The position numbers and the translations under genes are program-made. 64,000 nt of DNA from positions 62,001 through 126,000 of the forward strand of contig CANNHN010000001.1 of the NCBI GenBank assembly GCA_947504725.1, read 5' to 3'. Origin of the DNA: Bacteroidota bacterium. Lineage in GTDB: Bacteria > Bacteroidota > Bacteroidia > 2-12-FULL-35-15. The number at the start of each line of letters is the position of its first letter. The first letter of the stretch is position 1. This document shows positions 33,714 to 45,336 of this stretch, piece by piece. The notes beneath the pieces were generated by a model. The model had not been told where the DNA came from and searched no databases. It saw only the letters and a list, made by a program, of their open reading frames with translations.

Positions 33714-34756
33714 GATTCGTTTACATAGAATAGTAACTTATCTCCACTAATATTTTCTTTTACAATAGGATTTTGTTCCATTAAAGGAGCTTTTACACCT
33801 TTTCCTAATTCCTTTTCCGAAATAAATACACGTGCTGAATCCCAAAAGCCTTCATCAATAAAGCTGTTCAGCAGTAATTCACCACCTTCTACTAAAAGTG
33901 AATGAATGTTTCGCTTGTATAACTCTTCTAATACTTGAGGAATAACAGGTTGTTCAAAGTTTATTTTTACATATTCCAAATTGGTTTGCGAAGGTTCATT
34001 CACCGATGTAAAAATGAGCGTAGGAGTCGTTTTGTCAAATAAATTAAATTGTTTTGGAATTCTTAACCATTTATCAACTGTGATTCGTAACGGATTTTTT
34101 CCTTTTACTTCTCTCACAGTTAGTTGTGGATTATCCAACAATGCAGTATTAGTTCCTATCATGATTGCCTGTTCTTGGCTTCTCCATAAATGCAATAATT
34201 TTTTTGAATCTGAATTGCTAATTTGAATCGGCTTAGATGTGTTTTCTTCATTGCGCTTTGCATCAATGAATCCGTCAGCCGTTTGTGCCCATTTTAAAAT
34301 GATGTAGGGTCGTTTTTTTTCATGATATGTATAAAATCGCTTGTTTAATTTTTTGCATTCTTCCTCTAAAACACCAACCTTTACATCTATTCCAGCTTTT
34401 GTAAGTTTTTCTATTCCTCTTCCCGAAACTAGAGCATTGCTGTCAATACTACCAATAACAACATAGGGAATTTTGTGTTCCACAATCAAATCAGCGCAAG
34501 GAGGTGTTTTTCCAAAGTGAGAACAAGGTTCTAGATTAACGTATAATGTTGATTTTTTTAAAAGATCTTTGTTTTTTACCGAGTGAATTGCATTTACTTC
34601 CGCATGTGCTTGTCCATATTGCTCATGATATCCTTCACCAATAATTTCTCCATCACAAACAATCACTGAGCCGACCATCGGATTAGGAGCTACCTGTCCT
34701 AAACCTTTTACTGCCAAATCAAGGCAGCGCTTCATATACGTTTCGTTATTGCTCAT
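33710..34756 (-). CDS. ribD: Bifunctional riboflavin biosynthesis deaminase/reductase
   Basis: This 348-residue RibD catalyses deamination and then reduction of the pyrimidine intermediate in riboflavin synthesis. The N-terminal zinc deaminase has QAHAEVNAI (His51, Glu53) and EPCSHFGKTPPC (Cys78, Cys87). The C-terminal reductase domain starts near residue 150 (IILKWAQTADGFIDA). The 3' end overlaps the anti-sigma gene by four bases. Confidence 0.95.
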   Translation of the reverse strand: MSNNETYMKRCLDLAVKGLGQVAPNPMVGSVIVCDGEIIGEGYHEQYGQAHAEVNAIHSVKNKDLLKKSTLYVNLEPCSHFGKTPPCADLIVEHKIPYVVIGSIDSNALVSGRGIEKLTKAGIDVKVGVLEEECKKLNKRFYTYHEKKRPYIILKWAQTADGFIDAKRNEENTSKPIQISNSDSKKLLHLWRSQEQAIMIGTNTALLDNPQLTVREVKGKNPLRITVDKWLRIPKQFNLFDKTTPTLIFTSVNEPSQTNLEYVKINFEQPVIPQVLEELYKRNIHSLLVEGGELLLNSFIDEGFWDSARVFISEKELGKGVKAPLMEQNPIVKENISGDKLLFYVNES

Positions 34757-34785
34757 ATAATTCTTATCATTGTTTTAACTATTCT

Positions 34786-34793
34786 TACCTTTG
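34786..34793 (+). promoter_or_regulatory. -7 box (TACCTTTG) very close to the prmC start
   Basis: TACCTTTG fits TAnnTTTG and ends 7 bases before the ATG at 34801. If used, the leader would be only about 2-4 bases long. No clear -33 element is seen at the ideal spacing. Confidence 0.5.
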
Positions 34794-34800
34794 CTAAGGT

Positions 34801-35670
34801 ATGAAAATTGCGTCAAATAAAATCAAAGACATTCTTCGTTTTTTTCGAGATGAATTAAATGATTCATTCGAAAAGGATGAGTTGGAAACCATAATTGCTT
34901 ATTGTTTTGAATTTTATTTGAATCTGAGTCGAACTGATTTGTCATCCAAGGAAGAGATGACGGTGAGCGAATCTGAATTGCTTAAATTCAATTTTGCAAT
35001 CAAAGAGTTAAAAAAACACAAACCTCTTCAATACATTTTAGGCGAAGCCGATTTCTATAGATTGAAATTCAAAGTAAACAAACATGTTTTAATCCCACGT
35101 CCAGAAACAGAGGAGTTAGTTCATTTAATTATTAAAGACAATAAATCGAAATCGCCTTCTATCCTTGATATTGGAACTGGAAGTGGCTGCATTCCTATTG
35201 CTCTAAAAAAAAATATCCCTTTTGCAAAAGTAAGTGCAATTGATATTTCTGAGGAAGCATTAGAAGTCGCAAAACAAAACGCAATTCTTAATCAAACTGA
35301 TATTGAATATGTATGCGACAGTATTTTAGATCCAACATCCAGTATTAGTGAGCCAGCATTCCTATTCGACATAATTGTTAGTAATCCTCCTTATATCTGT
35401 TTTGCTGAAAAAGAGAATATGAATAAAAATGTGATTGAATACGAACCACATTTGGCACTTTTTGTAGAAAATAACGATCCACTATTATTCTATAAAGCGA
35501 TTTGTGATTATGCTTTAAAGCATTTAAATGAGAACGGAAAAATTTACTTTGAAATTAACCAGTCACTCGGCTCCGAAACAAAGAATCTGCTTGAAAATAA
35601 TGGCTTTAAAAATGTTGAATTGATAAAAGATTTAAGCAATAATAATCGTATATTGCGAGGTAATATTTAA
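34801..35670 (+). CDS. prmC: Release factor glutamine methyltransferase
   Basis: PrmC (HemK) methylates the GGQ glutamine of release factors using SAM. It has 289 residues. The SAM site is ILDIGTGSGCIPIAL and the NPPY motif appears as VSNPPYIC near residue 195. The N-terminal helical domain is typical. It precedes the TonB-like gene by 11 bases. Confidence 0.95.
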   Translation: MKIASNKIKDILRFFRDELNDSFEKDELETIIAYCFEFYLNLSRTDLSSKEEMTVSESELLKFNFAIKELKKHKPLQYILGEADFYRLKFKVNKHVLIPRPETEELVHLIIKDNKSKSPSILDIGTGSGCIPIALKKNIPFAKVSAIDISEEALEVAKQNAILNQTDIEYVCDSILDPTSSISEPAFLFDIIVSNPPYICFAEKENMNKNVIEYEPHLALFVENNDPLLFYKAICDYALKHLNENGKIYFEINQSLGSETKNLLENNGFKNVELIKDLSNNNRILRGNI

Positions 35671-35681
35671 GAATTATTTCA

Positions 35682-36476
35682 ATGAAAAAATGTCTATTTA
35701 TTTGCGTTTCAATTTTTTTGAATGCAACTGGTTTGTTTTCACAAGGTGGATTTACGGTGGATGTTCTTCCTACCAATGTTGGTGGTAAATCCGAATTCAA
35801 AAGAGTGTTTGAACAAGAAGTTGTTTTTCCTGAAAAAGCTCTAAAAAACAAGTATTATGAAAAGGTAACAATTAATTTTGTTGTTAAAAAAGATAGCACT
35901 GTTTCGGATGTTAAAATTGAGATGAAAGGTGATAAAGAAACAAATGCTGAAGCAATTAGAATATTTAATCTATACCAATGGGTACCCGCTATTAAAGAAG
36001 GTCACTATATAGATGCAAAGTGGTCGGCTGTATTTGAGTTCGATCCATCTAAATATTCTAAAATTTGCAAAAAAAGAGGGTATGAGAAGTTTAAATATCT
36101 TGTTGATTCTAAAATTGATTCGTCTGGAAGAATTCATACAACAGGAGTTCAAATGCCTGTATATGATAAAGGGAATTATGCATTACAAGATTTTATTAAA
36201 GAGAACTTAGAATATCCTAGACAAGCTCAACTTTCAAATATTCAAGGAACTGTAATTTTATCTTTTGTAGTTGAACCTAGTGGTTTGATGACAAATATCG
36301 GTATAGCTAAGTCAGTAGGTGGAGGATGCGATCAGGAAGCGATTCGTGTAATGGAAATGATTAAGTGGTATCCTGGTAAATATGATGGGAAATTGGCTCG
36401 TGTAAAAATGACTTTTCCAATGTATTTTATTTTGAACGAAGAATTTAAAGATAACGCTGCAGGAGAACAGAAATAA
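35682..36476 (+). CDS. Secreted protein with two TonB C-terminal-like domains
   Basis: This 264-residue protein has a signal peptide (MKKCLFICVSIFL...LFSQ). Two tandem TonB-C-like domains follow: one about residues 40-125 (VVFPEKALKNKYYEKVTINFVVKKDSTV) and one about 160-255 (LEYPRQAQLSNIQGTVILSFVVEPSGL, then AKSVGGGCDQEAIRVMEMIKWYPG). The second matches the standard motif best. It lacks the usual proline-rich periplasmic spanner and inner-membrane anchor, so it is unlikely to energise receptors by itself. It starts 11 bases after prmC and ends 3 bases before ligA. Confidence 0.8.
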   Translation: MKKCLFICVSIFLNATGLFSQGGFTVDVLPTNVGGKSEFKRVFEQEVVFPEKALKNKYYEKVTINFVVKKDSTVSDVKIEMKGDKETNAEAIRIFNLYQWVPAIKEGHYIDAKWSAVFEFDPSKYSKICKKRGYEKFKYLVDSKIDSSGRIHTTGVQMPVYDKGNYALQDFIKENLEYPRQAQLSNIQGTVILSFVVEPSGLMTNIGIAKSVGGGCDQEAIRVMEMIKWYPGKYDGKLARVKMTFPMYFILNEEFKDNAAGEQK

Positions 36477-39091
<2,615 letters not shown>

Positions 39092-39109
39092 CTGAAATGT
39101 AAATTAGAA

Positions 39110-39196
39110 CGTCATTGCGAACCCCGTTTGGCAATCTCTCTCGCGATGAGAAGACTAGCAATCATCTGGAGAGATTACTTCGTACCTCGCATGACG
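39110..39196. repeat. 87-base hairpin-forming intergenic element upstream of the GlmU-like gene
   Basis: The ends are complementary with one bulge: CGTCATTGCGA (39110-39120) and TCGCATGACG (39187-39196). An inner perfect 8-bp stem joins AATCTCTC (39133-39140) and GAGAGATT (39169-39176). The CGTCATTGCGA start resembles dispersed palindromic repeats known in several bacterial groups. It lies in the 5' leader of the GlmU-like gene. Confidence 0.7.
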
Positions 39197-39216
39197 ACAA
39201 TAACAAACATAGAACT

Positions 39217-40401
39217 ATGAACTATATTCTCTTTGACGACAACACACGAATTAATCTTCTACCACTTACGTTTACTCGTCCAGTTGCAGATATTCGTATT
39301 GGTATTTTAACTATTCGCGAAAAATGGGAAAAAGTATTGGATTCAAAAATTTCTTCTAAAACAGAAGAATATTTAAATAAAAAATTTCCAACCGAATTTG
39401 CAATTGATACAGACAATGTATGGATAAATGGTTCATTTTGTCCAAATGCAAAACTATTGGAAGAAATCAAATCATTACAACCGCAACAAGCGATTTTGAC
39501 TTCAGGTATTGTAGTTGCTGCCAATTCAGGTAACGATAAAATTTTTGATTATAAAAATATTGATGGCTTTACAAATTTTGAATCGGTTGCTCAAGCAATG
39601 AGAGTTGAAAATCCTTGGGATATTTTTTCTAAAAATGGTGATGCAATAAAAGATGATTATGAATTGATTACTAAAGGAAGAAAATCATTGGCCTTGAGTA
39701 AAACAAATCAAGTAATTGGAGTTGAGAATGTTTTTGTAGAAGAAGGAGCAATTGTTGAATGTGCTATTTTGAACGCATCTGCTGGTCCTATTTACATAGG
39801 AAAAGAAGCTGAGATAATGGAAGGGTCAATTGTTCGCGGACCACTTGCATTGTGTGAACATTCCGCTTTAAAGTTGGGTGCAAAAATTTACGGCCCAACA
39901 ACTGTTGGACCATACAGCAAAGTTGGAGGAGAGGTAAATAATTCGGTCATCTTTGGATATTCTAATAAAGGGCATGATGGATTTTTAGGAAATTCTGTGT
40001 TAGGTGAATGGTGCAACATTGGTGCTGATAGCAATAATTCCAATCTAAAAAACAATTACGCACAAGTAAAATTATGGAACTACGAAAAAGAACGTTTTGT
40101 TAATACGGGTCTAACTTTTTGCGGATTGATTATGGGTGATCATAGTAAATGTGGAATTAATACCATGTTTAATACTGGAACTGTCGTTGGTGTAAATGCA
40201 AATATTTTTGGTTCAGGATTTCCACGCAACTTTGTTCCATCATTTTCATGGGGTGGCGCTGCTGGATTTACTACTTATAAAACAAATGATGCCTTTGAAG
40301 TTGCAACTCGTGTAATGGAACGGAGAGGAATGATTTTTAATGAAATTGAACAAAATATTTTGACTCATGTTTTTGAGTTAACTGAAAAATATAGAAAATA
40401 A
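39217..40401 (+). CDS. Bacteroidota alternative GlmU-like nucleotidyl/acetyltransferase
   Basis: About 394 residues from the ATG at 39217; the frame extends upstream only through repeat sequence. The N-terminal part (1-170) begins MNYILFDDNTRINLLPLTFT and RPVADIRIGILT, the pattern of the TIGR03991 GlmU-like family. The C-terminal part (about 180-380) is a left-handed beta-helix with hexapeptide turns (IYIGKEAEIMEGSIVRGP, NIGADSNNSNLKNNYAQVKL). The likely role is UDP-GlcNAc synthesis for peptidoglycan and lipopolysaccharide. No classical bifunctional GlmU is seen in the window. Confidence 0.82.
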   Translation: MNYILFDDNTRINLLPLTFTRPVADIRIGILTIREKWEKVLDSKISSKTEEYLNKKFPTEFAIDTDNVWINGSFCPNAKLLEEIKSLQPQQAILTSGIVVAANSGNDKIFDYKNIDGFTNFESVAQAMRVENPWDIFSKNGDAIKDDYELITKGRKSLALSKTNQVIGVENVFVEEGAIVECAILNASAGPIYIGKEAEIMEGSIVRGPLALCEHSALKLGAKIYGPTTVGPYSKVGGEVNNSVIFGYSNKGHDGFLGNSVLGEWCNIGADSNNSNLKNNYAQVKLWNYEKERFVNTGLTFCGLIMGDHSKCGINTMFNTGTVVGVNANIFGSGFPRNFVPSFSWGGAAGFTTYKTNDAFEVATRVMERRGMIFNEIEQNILTHVFELTEKYRK

Positions 40402-40412
40402 AACAAATTGGT

Positions 40413-40640
40413 ATGGAGTTTTCATCAATCGAAATAGTCGGCTATTTAGCATCATTAATTGTATTGATTTCATTTTTGATGAAGAATATGAAAACACTTC
40501 GTATCATTAATTCTATTGGATGTGTTCTTTTTGTGGCTTATGGAATTCTTCTTGGCTTTTCTCTTCCTATCATCATCACTAATGTGGCAATTGTTGCAAT
40601 CAATATTTATTACTTGTTTAAGGCGAATAAAACTAATTAA
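40413..40640 (+). CDS. Small YgjV/PQ-loop-like membrane protein
   Basis: This 75-residue protein has three hydrophobic helices (IVGYLASLIVLISFLM, INSIGCVLFVAYGILL, IIITNVAIVAINIYYLF). The N-terminal GYLASLIVLISFLMKNMKTLR resembles small PQ-loop/semi-SWEET or YgjV-like proteins. Homologues are often mislabelled uroporphyrinogen decarboxylase. Function unknown. It is 11 bases after the GlmU-like gene. Confidence 0.7.
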   Translation: MEFSSIEIVGYLASLIVLISFLMKNMKTLRIINSIGCVLFVAYGILLGFSLPIIITNVAIVAINIYYLFKANKTN

Positions 40641-40650
40641 CACGCAGCTT

Positions 40651-40690
40651 TGTCCTCCCGAGCGTAGCCGAGGGATGTCATTTTGTCCCA
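40651..40690. repeat. Intergenic repeat, TGTCCTCCCGAGCG type
   Basis: TGTCCTCCCGAGCGTAGCCG and the following GAGGGATGTCATTTTGTCCC form an imperfect palindrome (CCTC and GAGG arms). It shares the GTCATTT core with the family A repeats. It lies in the gap before lon. Confidence 0.5.
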
Positions 40691-40763
40691 ATTTCTTCAA
40701 TGGCACAGCAATTGAAAATGGAGAAGTATAATTTTATTAAAAAGACTTAATTCTACTCATTAT

Positions 40764-43241
40764 ATGACTGATAATTTCGACTTAAACGGTTTGGTACCAA
40801 TGCTTCGCGACAATATTATGGACGAGGATACTGAGTTTATACCATTGCTTTCATCGGAAGATGAAGACCAAATGAACTCAGAGAAAGTACCTGAAGAACT
40901 GTCAATTTTGCCTCTTCGTAACACTGTTTTATTTCCAGGCGTTGTGATTCCAATTACCGTTGGACGGGACAAATCAATCAATCTGATTAAAGATGCTTAC
41001 AAAGGTGATAAAATCATAGGTGTCGTTGCACAAAAAAACGATTCTGTTGAAGATCCAACTGAAGAAGATTTAAATAAAATTGGAACGGTAGCTCAAATCA
41101 TTAAAATGCTTCGTATGCCTGATGGTAACACTACAGTTATTATTCAAGGTAAAAAACGATTTGAGTTAGGTGAAATGAAACAAACGCAACCTTATATGAA
41201 GGCTGCTATTTCTGCAATATCTGAATCTCGCCCTAAAAAAGACGATAAAGAATTTGATGCACTCGTTTCTTCTTTAAAAGATTTAGCCCTTCAAATTGTT
41301 AAACAAAGTCCGCACATCCCAAGTGAAGCAGGTTTTGCTTTAAAAAATATAGAAAGTCCTTCTTTCTTAATCAATTTTATTTCATCTAACATGAATGCTC
41401 CCGTTGAAGAGAAGCAAAAAATGTTGGAGGTGATTGATTTGAAAGAACGCGCTACAATGGTCTTGTCAAACCTGACGAAAGAATTGCAAATGTTGGAATT
41501 GAAAAATCAAATTCAGTCTAAAGTAAAAGTTGATTTAGATAAACAGCAACGTGATTATTTTTTGCACCAACAAATGAAAACCATTCAGGAAGAGTTGGGT
41601 GAGAATAATAATACTCAGGATATTCAAGAAATGAAAATCCGTGCCACAAAAAAAATATGGAGCAAAGAAGTTTCATTGGCATTTGATAAAGCAATTGGGA
41701 AATTGGAGCGAATGAATCCAAATGCTGCTGAGTATTCTATTCAAACAAGTTATTTGGAAGTATTATTGGATTTGCCTTGGGATGATAAAACAAAAGATAA
41801 TTTCGATTTAAAACGTGCCGAAAAGGTTTTGAATAAAGATCATTTTGGGATGGATAAAGTGAAGGAGCGAATTATTGAACATCTTGCTGTTTTGAAGTTG
41901 AAAGGAAATATGAAGTCGCCAATTCTTTGTTTATACGGACCTCCAGGAGTTGGTAAAACATCTTTAGGAAAAAGTATCGCAGAAAGTTTGGGAAGAAAAT
42001 ATATTCGTATGAGTTTAGGTGGATTGAAAGATGAAGCAGAAATTCGCGGTCACCGTAAAACCTATATTGGTGCAATGCCTGGACGAATTTTACAAAGCAT
42101 AAAAAAATCTGGTTCATCCAATCCCGTTTTTATTTTAGATGAAATTGATAAAGTTGGAAATGATTTTCATGGAGATCCATCATCTGCATTATTAGAAGTT
42201 TTAGATCCAGAACAAAACAATGCATTCTATGATAATTATGTAGAAATGGATTATGATTTATCCAATGTGATGTTTATCGCTACAGCAAACTCTTTAAGTT
42301 CCATTCAGCCCGCTTTGCGCGATAGAATGGAGATTATAGAAATTACAGGATATACTATTGAAGAGAAAATGGAAATTGCAAAACGCCATTTGATTCCGAA
42401 ACAAGTAGAAGAACAAGGATTGAAAAAAGATCAATTGATTTTAAGCAAAGACGTAATCGAATTCATCATTGAAAATTATACTCGTGAAAGTGGTGTGCGT
42501 GGTATGGAAAAAGTAATTGCCAAAGTGGTGCGTAATGCTGCTAAGTCTATTGCTATGGAGCAAAAATACAATGTGAATGTTACCATAAATGATTTAGGGA
42601 AAATTTTAGGCCCAGCACATGCAAAAGATAGATATCAAGGTAATGATGTTGCTGGAGTTGTAACAGGTTTAGCGTGGACGAGTGTAGGTGGAGATATTTT
42701 ATTTATTGAAACAAGTATTACTAAAGGAACTGGAAAGCTAACGCTAACAGGTAATTTGGGTGATGTAATGAAGGAGTCGGCTGTGATTGCATTGGAATAT
42801 TTAAAATCACATAGTGCTATATTAGGTTTAAAACCAGAAGTGTTTGATAAATGGAATATCCACATTCACGTTCCTGAAGGTGCTACTCCTAAAGATGGTC
42901 CGAGTGCAGGAATAACTATGTTAACAGCAATTGCTTCTGCATTCACCCAGCGCAAAGTGAAAAACAAATTAGCGATGACTGGTGAAATTACTTTGCGTGG
43001 AAGAGTATTGGCAGTAGGAGGAATCAAAGAAAAAATTCTTGCAGCTAAACGTGCAGGCATCAAGGAAATTATTTTGAGTGCTGATAATAAAAAGGACATT
43101 GAAGACATCAAAAAAGAGTATATCAAAGATTTGAAATTCTATTATGTAGAAAAGATGATTGATGTTGTTAAATTGGCTTTGTTGAAGGAAAAAGTGGATA
43201 ATCCGATTGATTTGACAATCAAGGAAGAGTTAAAGAAATAA
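40764..43241 (+). CDS. lon: ATP-dependent protease Lon
   Basis: This 825-residue Lon degrades misfolded and regulatory proteins. The N-terminal LON substrate-binding domain is about 45-240. The AAA+ module carries Walker [10 protein letters not shown] (about 392-400) and Walker [11 protein letters not shown]. The C-terminal protease domain has the Ser-Lys dyad: Ser714 in [10 protein letters not shown] and Lys757 in [13 protein letters not shown]. An acidic leader of about 45 residues precedes the LON domain. Confidence 0.98.
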   Translation: MTDNFDLNGLVPMLRDNIMDEDTEFIPLLSSEDEDQMNSEKVPEELSILPLRNTVLFPGVVIPITVGRDKSINLIKDAYKGDKIIGVVAQKNDSVEDPTEEDLNKIGTVAQIIKMLRMPDGNTTVIIQGKKRFELGEMKQTQPYMKAAISAISESRPKKDDKEFDALVSSLKDLALQIVKQSPHIPSEAGFALKNIESPSFLINFISSNMNAPVEEKQKMLEVIDLKERATMVLSNLTKELQMLELKNQIQSKVKVDLDKQQRDYFLHQQMKTIQEELGENNNTQDIQEMKIRATKKIWSKEVSLAFDKAIGKLERMNPNAAEYSIQTSYLEVLLDLPWDDKTKDNFDLKRAEKVLNKDHFGMDKVKERIIEHLAVLKLKGNMKSPILCLYGPPGVGKTSLGKSIAESLGRKYIRMSLGGLKDEAEIRGHRKTYIGAMPGRILQSIKKSGSSNPVFILDEIDKVGNDFHGDPSSALLEVLDPEQNNAFYDNYVEMDYDLSNVMFIATANSLSSIQPALRDRMEIIEITGYTIEEKMEIAKRHLIPKQVEEQGLKKDQLILSKDVIEFIIENYTRESGVRGMEKVIAKVVRNAAKSIAMEQKYNVNVTINDLGKILGPAHAKDRYQGNDVAGVVTGLAWTSVGGDILFIETSITKGTGKLTLTGNLGDVMKESAVIALEYLKSHSAILGLKPEVFDKWNIHIHVPEGATPKDGPSAGITMLTAIASAFTQRKVKNKLAMTGEITLRGRVLAVGGIKEKILAAKRAGIKEIILSADNKKDIEDIKKEYIKDLKFYYVEKMIDVVKLALLKEKVDNPIDLTIKEELKK

Positions 43242-43312
43242 TTATTGCTTTACTTTTCTAAGCAGTGCAATATTCCCATCATTTTCTCGTTTAAAACACG
43301 GATATTTTTATT

Positions 43313-43320
43313 TATATTTG
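43313..43320 (+). promoter_or_regulatory. -7 box (TATATTTG) five bases upstream of porQ
   Basis: TATATTTG matches TAnnTTTG and ends five bases before the chosen ATG at 43326. Transcription would then begin at or next to the start codon, giving a leaderless mRNA. The same geometry occurs before the glycosyltransferase at 62009. Confidence 0.5.
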
Positions 43321-43325
43321 TGTTA

Positions 43326-44405
43326 ATGAATATCAGAAGAATACTTTTCCTTTTATCTGTAGTTATTATAAGCGTTTCTGGATCTGCTCAAACGGGTGGA
43401 AATAATACGTATGAATTTCTGAATTTACCTATTTCTGCCCGAGTTTCTGCTTTGGGAGGTAATTTAATTTCTGTAAAAGACAACGATTTAAATATTGCTT
43501 TAATAAATCCATCCTTGCTCTCCGACTCAATGAGCAACAATGTTGCGTTAAGCTACATCAATTATTTTGCTGATATCAATTACGGTTATGTTGCTTATGC
43601 AAAACATTTTGATAAAATCGGAAATTTTAGTGCAGGAGTTCATTATTTAGATTATGGAAAATTTATAAGAGCAGATGAAATTGGTAATACGGATGGAACT
43701 TTCGGAGCGAGTGAGATGAGTTTTAATTTGGCGTATGCAAAATCCATTTTAGATACCAATTTAACGGTTGGTGTTACTTTGAAAACTATTTATTCCCAAT
43801 TAGATAATTATTCTTCATGGGGCTCCGCAATTGATTTAGGCGCAACGTATGTTCGCCCTTCTCACGGATTTGCCGCAGCTGTTGTTGTTAAAAATATGGG
43901 TCGACAATGGAAGCCTTATGTTGAGGGAAATAGAGAGAAATTGCCTTTTGAAATTCAAATTGGTATTTCTAAAAAGCCAAAACATGTTCCTTTTCGTTTT
44001 TCTCTAGTTTATGAAAATCTTGAAAAGTGGGATTTGACTTACATTGACCCAGCCAACCCTCCATTAACAGAAGATCCTTTAACTGGCGAGCCTATCAAAC
44101 AAAATAAAGCAAAAATATTTGGCGATAAATTCATGCGTCACATGGTTATTGGTGGTGAATTCATTATAACAAAGAACTTCTTTTTACGTGCTGGCTATAA
44201 TTATCAGCGCAGAAAAGAATTGAAAATCCCTGAAAAAAGAGGAGCAACAGGCTTTTCCTTTGGTTTTGGGTTCAGAATCTATAAATTCCATATTAGTTAT
44301 GGTCGTGCAGTCTACCATTTGGCTGGACCATCAAACAATTTTTCAGTAAGTATGGATTTGAACAGTTTTTATTCTAAAAAGTTTAAATCTCCCGCAACTC
44401 CATAG
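43326..44405 (+). CDS. porQ: T9SS protein PorQ
   Basis: About 360 residues from the ATG at 43326, which gives a signal peptide ending SGSAQ; an upstream start at 43245 adds an implausible extension. The mature protein opens with TGGNNTYEFLNLPISARVSALGG, the PorQ signature, and then forms a PorV-like beta barrel. PorQ works with the T9SS cargo-release machinery and the PorU sortase at the outer membrane. Later motifs (GGEFIITKNFFLRAGYNYQ, GFSFGFGFRIYKFHISYG) are family-typical. Confidence 0.92.
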   Translation: MNIRRILFLLSVVIISVSGSAQTGGNNTYEFLNLPISARVSALGGNLISVKDNDLNIALINPSLLSDSMSNNVALSYINYFADINYGYVAYAKHFDKIGNFSAGVHYLDYGKFIRADEIGNTDGTFGASEMSFNLAYAKSILDTNLTVGVTLKTIYSQLDNYSSWGSAIDLGATYVRPSHGFAAAVVVKNMGRQWKPYVEGNREKLPFEIQIGISKKPKHVPFRFSLVYENLEKWDLTYIDPANPPLTEDPLTGEPIKQNKAKIFGDKFMRHMVIGGEFIITKNFFLRAGYNYQRRKELKIPEKRGATGFSFGFGFRIYKFHISYGRAVYHLAGPSNNFSVSMDLNSFYSKKFKSPATP

Positions 44406-44458
44406 TTTTTATTCAGAAAAATTTTCTGTAATATTGTCATAAGAATTTAATCTTCTTT

Positions 44459-45154
44459 ATGAGCAAAATCACCATTGCAATTGACGGATATTCATCGTGT
44501 GGAAAAAGCACGCTGGCGAAAGCATTGGCTTCTAAGTTAGGATATGCTTACGTAGATTCAGGTGCAATGTATCGTTGCGTTACAGTTTATGCTTTAAGAA
44601 AGGGCGTTATAAAAGATCACAGTTTTCAGGAAAGTGATATTGTTCGTTTACTCGATGAAATAAACCTTTCTTTTGAATTCAATCCAGCAACTAAATCTTC
44701 TGAAACTTTTTTAAATGGCGAAAATGTTGAAAAAGAAATTCGCCAAATGATTGTTTCGGAAAATGTAAGTAAAGTAAGTGCTATTCATGAGGTTCGAGTT
44801 AAAATGATTGCGATACAACGTAAGCTCGGCAAAAACAAAGGCATAGTGATGGATGGAAGAGATATCGGAACGAATGTTTTTCCTAAAGCTGAATTAAAAT
44901 TATTCATGACTGCTGATACGGATATTCGTACACAGCGCAGATTCGATGAATTGTCTTCGAAAGGTCAACATATTTCTTTTAGTGATGTTAAAGCTAACTT
45001 GATATACCGAGATCATGAAGACACTCATCGCAAAGAAAATCCTCTTACGCAAGCAGACGATGCTATTGTTTTAGATAATTCAGATTTGACACGCGAACAA
45101 CAGTTAGAATTTGTTCTAAAGTTAATTACTGATTTAACGTTATCTATTAATTAA
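44459..45154 (+). CDS. cmk: Cytidylate kinase
   Basis: Cmk phosphorylates CMP and dCMP. It has 231 residues. The P-loop is DGYSSCGKST (GxxxxGKS), followed by YVDSGAMYR. GRDIGTNVFPKAELKLFMTA and ADTDIRTQRR are the substrate and lid regions. The 53-base gap from porQ contains a small palindrome, CAGAAAA-A-TTTTCTG (44414-44428). Confidence 0.95.
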   Translation: MSKITIAIDGYSSCGKSTLAKALASKLGYAYVDSGAMYRCVTVYALRKGVIKDHSFQESDIVRLLDEINLSFEFNPATKSSETFLNGENVEKEIRQMIVSENVSKVSAIHEVRVKMIAIQRKLGKNKGIVMDGRDIGTNVFPKAELKLFMTADTDIRTQRRFDELSSKGQHISFSDVKANLIYRDHEDTHRKENPLTQADDAIVLDNSDLTREQQLEFVLKLITDLTLSIN

Positions 45155-45336
45155 TTTTTCTTTTTAGTAGTTACTTGCCTGCTGATACTTTTCATTAATA
45201 TCTTCTAATTGTCGAACAAATCCAACCATTCATAGTGTTTTTAATGTTAATTTATACGCATAATTTTAATTATTAACATAAATTCTTAACTTGCTATCCG
45301 ATTTATTTTAGGACTACTTTATTCCAATAATTAAAT

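Noticed and set aside
39115-39216. N-terminal extension of the GlmU-like protein
   Set aside because: It is encoded by the hairpin repeat at 39110-39196. The conserved start MNYILFDDNTRINLLP is at 39217.
43245-43325. Upstream extension of porQ to an earlier start
   Set aside because: The extension adds a hydrophobic tail before the signal peptide and overlaps the proposed promoter; the ATG at 43326 gives a normal signal peptide.
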